A stretch of 64,000 bases of DNA. It comes from Clostridia bacterium (GTDB lineage: Bacteria > Bacillota > Clostridia > Lachnospirales > Anaerotignaceae). The position numbers and the translations under genes were made by a program. Location of the stretch: NCBI GenBank assembly GCA_910575055.1, contig CAJTDC010000004.1:104837-168836 (forward strand), read 5' to 3'. Shown here in pieces: positions 57,881 to 64,000 of this stretch. Numbering within the stretch: position 1 is the first letter of the stretch; every line of letters begins with the position of its first letter. The notes under the pieces are model-generated. The model did no database searches, was not told the DNA's origin, and saw nothing but the letters and a program-made list of their open reading frames with translations.

Positions 57881-57909
57881 TTGCAATATGGAAAAATATG
57901 TGATATACT
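57881..57909 (+). promoter_or_regulatory. Promoter of the Rrf2-type regulator, with candidate operator
   Basis: TTGCAA (57881-57886), 17 bases, TATACT (57904-57909). The -10 runs into TATACTGGAGTAGTCAACCAT, whose TAGTCAACCAT half resembles an IscR half-site (YAGTCRRSTAT), so autoregulation is plausible. Confidence 0.5.
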
Positions 57910-57971
57910 GGAGTAGTCAACCATATCCCACATATAAAATTTACACAACTAATACGAAATGGAGAAACAGT

Positions 57972-58409
57972 ATGAAAATATCTACAAAAGGACGTTATGG
58001 TATCCGTCTTATGCTTTGTTTAGCACTGCAATATGAAAAATCAGGGCATATGCCTTTAAAAATGATTGCTCAGCAACAGGAAGTATCTGAAAAATATTTA
58101 GAACAAATTATCAATCCTCTTACAAAAGCTGGTTTAGTACAGAGCTTTAGGGGAGCACAGGGAGGATATGCTTTAATTCAAAACCCTTCTGAAATTACTG
58201 TTGGTACTATTCTTCGTATATTAGAAGGTTCGCTTTCTCCTGTAGATTGTCTAGAACACTCCAACTGTAAACGTGCTGATTTTTGTGCTTCTCTTTCATT
58301 GTGGCAAAAAATAAAAACAGCAATTGATGATATTGTAGACAATACTACATTAGCAGATTTAGTAGCTGAATATCATTCCAAAAATGATAATACTAACATC
58401 GTATTATAA
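57972..58409 (+). CDS. Rrf2-family transcriptional regulator (IscR-like)
   Basis: 145 aa from ATG 57972 (ATGGAGAAACAGT in front); the longer open frame overlaps the YbaK gene and carries no domain. MKISTKGRYGIRLMLCLA and SEKYLEQIINPLTKAGLV form the winged helix. Three Cys in DCLEHSNCKRADFC have the CX5CX5C spacing of the IscR [2Fe-2S] site, so it probably senses iron-sulfur status. No isc or suf genes follow; the next gene is convergent. Confidence 0.88.
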   Translation: MKISTKGRYGIRLMLCLALQYEKSGHMPLKMIAQQQEVSEKYLEQIINPLTKAGLVQSFRGAQGGYALIQNPSEITVGTILRILEGSLSPVDCLEHSNCKRADFCASLSLWQKIKTAIDDIVDNTTLADLVAEYHSKNDNTNIVL

Positions 58410-58413
58410 TATC

Positions 58414-58449
58414 AAAAAGACATTGAACATAATAAATTCAATGTCTTTT
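58414..58449. terminator. Bidirectional terminator
   Basis: AAAAGACATTGAA pairs perfectly with TTCAATGTCTTTT; it sits between the Rrf2-type gene and the convergent kinase gene. Confidence 0.9.
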
Positions 58450-58462
58450 CATTATTGCTCAA

Positions 58463-59887
58463 TTATTTATTCTCTTTTTCCGCTAATTTCAAACAAAACA
58501 AAAATGTTGTACCTTTTCCTTCTTCACTTTTTACAACAATATTTTCTCCATGTGCTAATAAAAATTCTCTCACTATAGACAACCCTAATCCGCTTCCTGT
58601 TTTATCTTTTCCTCTTGAACTATCCACTTTATAAAATCTATGAAAAATATATTTTTCATCTTCTTCACTAATTCCTCTACCATGGTCTTTTACACTTATT
58701 AACAATTTTTTATTTTCCTTCAACGCTGTTTCAATTTCTATTTTTTCTCCCTTATCTGAAAATTTAATTGCATTATCTACTAAATTATACAATACCCTTG
58801 CAATTTTATCTCTATCTGCATATACAAATGTTTCTTTTTCTGCAAACATCGCATCAATTTTAATATCTTTTTCTTTTAATCTTGGCTCCAAACGTTCTAT
58901 ACTTTCCCTTATCAAATCATTGATATCAAAACGCTTTTTTTCTAATGTAATCGCACTTGCTTGTGCTCTACTCAACTCTACAATATCGTTTGTCAATTTT
59001 GTAAGCCTTTTTGTTTCTTCTAGCACTATGTTCAAATAGTGTTCTTGTTTTTCTTTTGGTACTGTTCCATCTAATATTGCTCCCAAAAATCCTTGTATAG
59101 ATGTCAGAGGAGAACGCAAATCGTGTGAAACATTTGCTATAAAATCTCTTCTCACTTTTTCGTATTTATCCAAACTTTCTGCCATATGATTAAAACTTTC
59201 TGCCAGTTGTCCTACCTCGTCCTCACTACTGATTTCTACTCTTTGCTCAAAGTTTCCTCCTGCAATCACTTTTGCAGCTTCGTTCATCTGCAAAAGTGGA
59301 CTAGTGATTTTTTTACTTGACACATACACCAATACCATTCCTATTCCCATAACAGCCGTCAGTATACAAAATCCCATTTTATACATTCCCTGTAACGAAC
59401 GCTCTATTTCTGGCATAGATGTGCACATAAATATTCCTGCAATTTGTTCCGTCTGCAAAGGATACCCTACTGTTAACACTGCTTCATCAAACATACCATT
59501 TATTTTTCCCTCTAATGTTACAATATTTCCCTCTAATACACTATCAATTACTCCTTGATTTGTAATTGCTTGCCCTATCCATTCATCATTAATACCAGGA
59601 GAAGTCAGTACAACAACGCCATTTTTATCTATAAAAAATATACTTGCTGCCATATATCCTTCCAATACCTGCAATTCATAATCTAATCTACTTAAATCTC
59701 CTGTAAAAAATGCCTTTTTATATTCTTTTGATATCTTCATTCCTTGATGGATTAATTCTTCTTTTCTTTCGTCCATATAATGTTGTGTATATACCAACGA
59801 AAGTATCACTCCTACTAACACAAACGTTGCAAGCAACGTTCCAACATAAAGTAAAAGTTGTTTTGTAAATATTGACTTTATTTTCAT
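58463..59887 (-). CDS. Sensor histidine kinase (PhoR/ResE type)
   Basis: 474 aa from ATG 59887 with TTGGAGGTA in front; an in-frame TTG overlaps the site. Helices at about 8-30 and 168-188 enclose an extracellular domain; HAMP (about 188-242); HisKA box FIANVSHDLRSPLTSIQGFL; N box NLVDNAIKFSDKG, G boxes DHGRGIS and GSGLGLSI. The regulator at 60322 is the likely partner, though a small opposite-strand gene and a terminator lie between them. Confidence 0.93.
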   Translation of the reverse strand: MKIKSIFTKQLLLYVGTLLATFVLVGVILSLVYTQHYMDERKEELIHQGMKISKEYKKAFFTGDLSRLDYELQVLEGYMAASIFFIDKNGVVVLTSPGINDEWIGQAITNQGVIDSVLEGNIVTLEGKINGMFDEAVLTVGYPLQTEQIAGIFMCTSMPEIERSLQGMYKMGFCILTAVMGIGMVLVYVSSKKITSPLLQMNEAAKVIAGGNFEQRVEISSEDEVGQLAESFNHMAESLDKYEKVRRDFIANVSHDLRSPLTSIQGFLGAILDGTVPKEKQEHYLNIVLEETKRLTKLTNDIVELSRAQASAITLEKKRFDINDLIRESIERLEPRLKEKDIKIDAMFAEKETFVYADRDKIARVLYNLVDNAIKFSDKGEKIEIETALKENKKLLISVKDHGRGISEEDEKYIFHRFYKVDSSRGKDKTGSGLGLSIVREFLLAHGENIVVKSEEGKGTTFLFCLKLAEKENK

Positions 59888-59994
59888 ATAAAATACCTCC
59901 AAAAAAAACTACATTTGCTTTTATGCAAAAACATAGTATACTAAAATTAGCTTATCCATAAACAAAGCAAATCATTATTTTTTAAGAAAGGAGA

Positions 59995-60019
59995 AAAGAA
60001 ACAATTTATTCGTTTCTTT
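59995..60019 (+). promoter_or_regulatory. Hairpin between ribosome site and start codon
   Basis: AAGAAAGGAG (59984-59993) lies 36 bases before the ATG at 60030, too far to act directly. AAAGAAAC/GTTTCTTT (59995-60002 with 60012-60019) between them would, when folded, bring the site to about 11 bases from the ATG. Confidence 0.4.
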
Positions 60020-60029
60020 ACAAAATGTT

Positions 60030-60281
60030 ATGAAAAAAATAGAAAGGAAAAATTTCATTGATGTTATATTATTTGCCTTTGCCATCTATTTACTTTTTAC
60101 TACAAACTGGTCAAATGTAGATAAATTTTCACAGCTTCTATTATTGATGTATGCTCTTTGTATTACACTTCGCATAGGCAACATTATGAAAATAAAACAA
60201 AATGAAATGATACAAAGACAAAAACAAAACGAACAAAATCAAAATGACAATACTACTACAGAAAATGAGCCTAAACAATAA
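60030..60281 (+). CDS. Small membrane protein between kinase and regulator genes
   Basis: 83 aa. Basic start MKKIERKNF, two hydrophobic stretches (about 10-25 and 34-50), then a Gln/Asn/Lys tail (QRQKQNEQNQNDNTTTENEP). It lies on the opposite strand between the response regulator and the histidine kinase. No family recognised. A strong terminator shared with the regulator gene follows it. Confidence 0.55.
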   Translation: MKKIERKNFIDVILFAFAIYLLFTTNWSNVDKFSQLLLLMYALCITLRIGNIMKIKQNEMIQRQKQNEQNQNDNTTTENEPKQ

Positions 60282-60282
60282 C

Positions 60283-60317
60283 AATAATACCCTATGGTTT
60301 TTCCATAGGGTATTATT
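60283..60317. terminator. Bidirectional terminator, perfect 15-bp arms
   Basis: AATAATACCCTATGG and CCATAGGGTATTATT with a 5-base loop. It ends both the small membrane gene (+) and the response regulator (-), so the kinase needs its own promoter or read-through. Confidence 0.9.
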
Positions 60318-60321
60318 TTGA

Positions 60322-61020
60322 CTATTTTACTTCAAATTTATAGCCTACTCCCCATACTGTTTTTACACTCCAATTTTGTTCTTTTTTATTTAGTTTCTCA
60401 CGTATCCTTTTAATATGCACATCTACTGTACGAGTATCTCCAATATATTCATATCCCCATATTCTATCAAGTAACTGCTCTCTTGTAAATACTTGATTAG
60501 GGTGTTGTGCTAAATAGTGCAATAATTCAAACTCTTTAGGAGGAAAATCAACATTTTCTCCATAATACTCTACTGTATAATTTGAAATGTTAATTTCTAA
60601 ATTAGGAAATACTAATTTTTTACTATTATCTTCTTTCTTTTCATTATTTTGTTCATATCTTCTTAATACTGCTTTTACACGTGCTACTAATTCTTTAGAG
60701 TCAAAAGGTTTTACAATATAATCATCTGCACCTAATTCTAATCCTAATACTTTATCAAATGTTTCTCCCTTTGCAGTTAGCATAATAATAGGAATATCAC
60801 TTTTTTTTCGTACTTCTGTACAAACTTTATAACCGTCCATACTTGGCAGCATCAAATCCAAAAGCATCATATCTGGTTGAAAATTATCTACTTTTTCCAA
60901 CGCTTCTCTTCCATCATATATTTCCATTGTTTCATATCCCTCTTTAATTAAATACAATGAAATTAATTCTGCTATATGCTGGTCATCATCTACTACCATT
61001 ATTTTTTTCTTTTCTGCCAT
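60322..61020 (-). CDS. OmpR-family response regulator
   Basis: 232 aa. Receiver: VVDDDQHI acidic pair, phospho-Asp in MMLLDLMLPS, LTAKGETF, and Lys in VKPFDSKEL. Winged helix from about 132, with FPPKEFELLHYLAQHP and YEYIGDTRTVDVHIKRIREK. PhoP/ResD-like. Follows mutS2 by about 40 bases on the same strand. Confidence 0.94.
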   Translation of the reverse strand: MAEKKKIMVVDDDQHIAELISLYLIKEGYETMEIYDGREALEKVDNFQPDMMLLDLMLPSMDGYKVCTEVRKKSDIPIIMLTAKGETFDKVLGLELGADDYIVKPFDSKELVARVKAVLRRYEQNNEKKEDNSKKLVFPNLEINISNYTVEYYGENVDFPPKEFELLHYLAQHPNQVFTREQLLDRIWGYEYIGDTRTVDVHIKRIREKLNKKEQNWSVKTVWGVGYKFEVK

Positions 61021-61060
61021 ATCTACTACCTCCCTTGTTTATTTTCCCCAAAAAACTTTT

Positions 61061-63436
61061 TTATTTTAATTCTACTACTGTAACGCCCATTTCTCCCTCT
61101 CCATAAACACCAGCTCTATAACTTTTTACGTGAGGATTTGTTTTTAAATACACTTGTACTGCACTTCTTAACGCTCCTGTACCTTTCCCATGTATTATCA
61201 TTACTTGCTTTAATCCAGATAAATACGCATCATCTAAATATTTATCTATATTTCCAAGTGCTTCCTCCACCAGCTGTCCACGACAATCAATTTCTGCTGA
61301 AATATATTGACTTTTTCCTGCCTTCACTTTTGTAGAAATATTTTTTTGTATTTTTTCTGTTTTGGCTTTTGGTGTATCATCTAACATTAGTTCTGACAAT
61401 GGTACTTTTATTTTCATACTTCCCATTTGCACCATAACTTCTTTATTTTTATCTGGTGCTGTCAATGCTGTACCATTTTGGTCAAACGATATGACATACA
61501 CTCTATCCCCTGACTGCAAATGTTCTGGTGCTTTATGGGTATTTTTCTTTTTAGGAGATTTTAAAAACGCTTCCTGCATACTAGACAATTTTGCTTTTAA
61601 TTGAGAACGCTGCTCTGTGAGTTTTTGTCTATTAGAAGTATTTTTTGCCTCTCTATTCATTTCTTTTATAATGCGGTCTGCTTCCTCTTTTGCCTGCTGA
61701 TAAATTTGTTTTGCTTCTTCTCTTGCTCTCAGTATAATTTTTTCTTTTTGTTCTCTGGTTTTATTTTTTTGGTATTCTACTTCTTCTTTTAATCTCTCTG
61801 CTTCTTTTCTATACTGTTCTGCTCTTTCTTGTTCATATACCACTGTTTTTTTACTGATTTCCAAATCTGTAATCACATCTTCAAATCTTGCTTCATCGTG
61901 ACTAATAAATTCTTTTGCTCCTTCAATAATTTCGTCTGAAAGTCCCAAACGTTTTGATATGGCAAAAGCATTACTTTTACCTGGTATTCCTATTAATAAA
62001 CGATAAGTTGGTCTTAAAGTTTCAATGTCAAATTCACAGCAAGCATTTTCTATACCTTCTGTAGACAAAGCATATACTTTTAATTCGCTATAATGTGTTG
62101 TCACTGCCGTTCTAATTTTTCTTCTATGAAGCGACTCTATTATAGACATAGCAAGTGCTGCTCCTTCTGTTGGGTCTGTACCTGCCCCTAATTCATCAAA
62201 CAACACAAGAGAATACGGTGTGACTTCTTTTAATATTGTTACAATATTACTCATATGTGCAGAAAATGTACTCAAACTTTGCTCAATACTTTGCTCATCT
62301 CCTATATCTGCAAACACATTGTCAAATACAGCTAATTGAGAATGGTCAAATGCTGGGATATGCAATCCAGACTGTCCCATAAGTGTAAACAATCCTAACG
62401 TTTTCAGTGCAACGGTTTTTCCTCCTGTATTTGGCCCTGTAATAAGCAATGTACTAAAATCTTTTCCCAAATAAATACTAATAGGCACCACCGTTTTACT
62501 ATCCAACAAAGGGTGTCTTGCCTTTTGTATATTAATATATCCTTTTAAATTAAACAACGGCTGTGTACCATTCATAGATAATGACAAATTTGCTTTTGCA
62601 AATACAAAATCTAAATGTATCATAATTTCCATATTTGCCTCAAGTAATTCTTTTTGTTCTGTTACCATTGTAGAAAGTTTCGTTAATATTTTATCTATTT
62701 CCTTTTTTTCTTCTATTTGAAGCTGTTTTATTTTATTATTTATCTGTACAACACTTAAAGGTTCTATAAACACAGTAGAACCTGTATTTGACTGGTCGTG
62801 TACCATACCTTGAAATGTAGCACGATATTCACTTTTTACAGGAACACAATATCTATCATTTCGTATCGTAATCACAGGGTCTTGCAACATATTTCTATAG
62901 GCAGAAGAAGAAATAATATGATTTAACTGGTCTTTTACTTTTTCATTTGATAGTTTGATTTCTCTTCTTATTTTACTCAAATCACTACTTGCTGTATCTG
63001 CCATTTCATTCTCAGACAATATACATCTTGTAATTTCATTTTCCAAATGTGGTATTGTTACAATCAATTCAAACAAAGCATCTAATTTTTCATAGCTTTC
63101 TGCTTTATTCTCATTTTTAGCATAGTCTTTTGCCCTTCTACAAACATACAAAAAACTTGCTATATTCATCAGTTCCTCCATAGATAATACGCCGCCCATT
63201 GCTGCTCTTTTCATTTGTGGTCTGATTTCTCGAAATCCTCCTAATGTCAATGTTCCTTTTCTCAACACCATAGAAACTGCTTCTGTTGTTTCTTGCTGTG
63301 CCGCTGTAATATCTATCATTGCTGTATAAGGACGCATATTTTCTGCTCTTTCTTTTGCCATAGGAGATACTGCAAAAGATGCTAACTTTTTTATTATTTT
63401 ATCATATTCTAATTTCTTTAACGCTTTTTCATTCAT
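61061..63436 (-). CDS. mutS2: Endonuclease MutS2
   Basis: 791 aa. MutS-like core and ATPase with Walker A GPNTGGKT (about 336-343), LFDELGAGTDP Walker B; a coiled-coil linker (about 520-610) with Glu/Lys repeats; C-terminal Smr nuclease domain with IDCRGQLVEEAL, IHGKGTGALR. No N-terminal mismatch-reading domain, as usual. Acts on stalled ribosomes or recombination intermediates. Confidence 0.96.
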   Translation of the reverse strand: MNEKALKKLEYDKIIKKLASFAVSPMAKERAENMRPYTAMIDITAAQQETTEAVSMVLRKGTLTLGGFREIRPQMKRAAMGGVLSMEELMNIASFLYVCRRAKDYAKNENKAESYEKLDALFELIVTIPHLENEITRCILSENEMADTASSDLSKIRREIKLSNEKVKDQLNHIISSSAYRNMLQDPVITIRNDRYCVPVKSEYRATFQGMVHDQSNTGSTVFIEPLSVVQINNKIKQLQIEEKKEIDKILTKLSTMVTEQKELLEANMEIMIHLDFVFAKANLSLSMNGTQPLFNLKGYINIQKARHPLLDSKTVVPISIYLGKDFSTLLITGPNTGGKTVALKTLGLFTLMGQSGLHIPAFDHSQLAVFDNVFADIGDEQSIEQSLSTFSAHMSNIVTILKEVTPYSLVLFDELGAGTDPTEGAALAMSIIESLHRRKIRTAVTTHYSELKVYALSTEGIENACCEFDIETLRPTYRLLIGIPGKSNAFAISKRLGLSDEIIEGAKEFISHDEARFEDVITDLEISKKTVVYEQERAEQYRKEAERLKEEVEYQKNKTREQKEKIILRAREEAKQIYQQAKEEADRIIKEMNREAKNTSNRQKLTEQRSQLKAKLSSMQEAFLKSPKKKNTHKAPEHLQSGDRVYVISFDQNGTALTAPDKNKEVMVQMGSMKIKVPLSELMLDDTPKAKTEKIQKNISTKVKAGKSQYISAEIDCRGQLVEEALGNIDKYLDDAYLSGLKQVMIIHGKGTGALRSAVQVYLKTNPHVKSYRAGVYGEGEMGVTVVELK

Positions 63437-63739
63437 AATTTACTACCTCATTTTTTTATTACTCAAATTTTTTCTGAAGCATAGGATAACAAATTTGCTT
63501 CTATAGTATACCATAAATATCCTATTACTAATTTTAAATTTTTGTAACACTACAATAAAGATATAATAAAATATTTATCTTTTTATTATCTTTGGAATAC
63601 TACTTAAAATAAGTATATCACAATTTATTAAAAATCCAAAAAATATACTATTATAATATAAAATTAGTATAATATCATTGACAAGTGAATATGAAAATAG
63701 TAAAAATTATCTATTTCCATTTATAGCTTATAAAAAAAC

Positions 63740-63878
63740 ATAATCAAAACCACTAGTAAACTAGTGGTTTGACCAACCCCTAGAAGGGGTATTACTTGCT
63801 AATCCCCTAAAAGGGGATACTGAAGGTTTAACATCGCATTATTATTTCGGGCAGCCACTTCAAGTAGCTGTTTTTTTT
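63740..63878. mobile_element. Hairpin-rich end of an IS200/IS605-like element
   Basis: Four close hairpins: AAACCACTAG/CTAGTGGTTT (63747-63770), ACCCCTAGAAGGGGT (63776-63790), TCCCCTAAAAGGGGA (63803-63817) and CAGCCACTT/AAGTAGCTG (63852-63870). They follow the stop codon of a transposase-like gene that runs off the right edge, as the right end of an IS200/IS605 element would. The element boundary is not proven. The 300 bases before it (63437-63739) are AT-rich with nothing I can name. Confidence 0.5.
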
Positions 63879-63881
63879 GCC

Positions 63882-64000
63882 TTATTCTCTCTTGTTACCC
63901 GTAAACGGGTCTATGTATTCTTTTAACGATATTTGATCTGCCATATAATCCTCTTCTAATTGATTTTTTATATATTCTTTGATCACTTTCTCATTTCTTC
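63882..64000 (-). CDS. tnpA: C-terminus of a probable IS200/IS605-type transposase (partial)
   Basis: The last 38 codons of a minus-strand gene that enters from the right edge, ending EYIDPFTGNKRE. The segment NEKVIKEYIKNQ resembles the last helix of small Y1 (HUH) transposases (consensus like ETIKRYIENQ), which holds no catalytic residue. The catalytic part lies outside the window, so the call rests on this helix and on the neighbouring hairpins. Confidence 0.4.
   Translation of the reverse strand, partial: RNEKVIKEYIKNQLEEDYMADQISLKEYIDPFTGNKRE

Overview
The window looks like chromosome of a low-GC, spore-forming, anaerobic Firmicute of the Clostridia. The reasons are AT-rich DNA, strong Shine-Dalgarno sites, a V-type ATPase operon, an alpha/beta-type spore protein, a SpoIVFA/SpoIVFB pair, a SCIFF ranthipeptide locus and a complete acrylate (lactoyl-CoA dehydratase) gene set. 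The propionate CoA-transferase closely resembles the Clostridium (Anaerotignum) propionicum enzyme as I remember it, so an Anaerotignum-like Lachnospirales organism is my best inference. No database search was run.

Layout. 1-8190 (-): nine V-ATPase genes in the order G/H-I-K-E-C-F-A-B-D, with D cut by the window edge; the K subunit carries the residues of a sodium-binding rotor. 8.7-11.2 kb (-): Nudix hydrolase, Hsp33, methyltransferase and a small spore protein. 11.2-14.6 kb (+): lysine riboswitch, asd, dapA and dapB, with a 318-bp foreign-looking element between dapA and dapB. 14.7-17.4 kb: three orphan membrane or secreted genes and a BlaI-type repressor, with palindromes that could be its operators. 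17.4-19.1 kb (-): spoIVFB and a spoIVFA homologue split into two frames. 19.2-26.1 kb (-): a MacA/MacB/TolC-like export operon with its own two-component system. 26.3-28.6 kb (+): TlpA-like lipoprotein, HD hydrolase and a DUF6891-like protein.

28.7-40.8 kb is the fermentation region: alanine racemase, a missed 53-aa membrane protein, then the operon activator-dehydratase alpha-beta-CoA transferase. After a methionine aminopeptidase and a cytidylate-kinase-like gene comes a second operon, acyl-CoA dehydrogenase-etfB-etfA. Together these would convert lactate (or alanine through pyruvate) to propionate: CoA transfer, radical dehydration of lactoyl-CoA to acryloyl-CoA, and reduction to propionyl-CoA. 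41.3-45.0 kb (-): tig, clpP, a stand-alone protein made of two ClpX-type zinc fingers, and clpX. 45.2-49.1 kb: secreted HtrA-like protease, three tRNAs (Leu, Phe, Gly), a CPBP protease and an unknown repeat-bearing protein. 49.2-56.3 kb (-): apt, recJ, an orphan, secF, secD, the SCIFF maturase and precursor, and a TIGR04086-like membrane protein. 56.4-58.4 kb (+): PHP phosphoesterase, YbaK deacylase and an IscR-like regulator. 58.5-63.4 kb (-): a histidine kinase and response regulator separated by a small opposite-strand gene, then mutS2. The right end (about 63.74-64.0 kb) looks like the end of an IS200/IS605-type element.

The most unusual items are the tandem ClpX-zinc-finger protein between clpP and clpX, the split spoIVFA with a possible +1 shift site, the BlaI-type palindromes around orphan genes, and the element inserted beside a duplicated terminator in the lysine operon.
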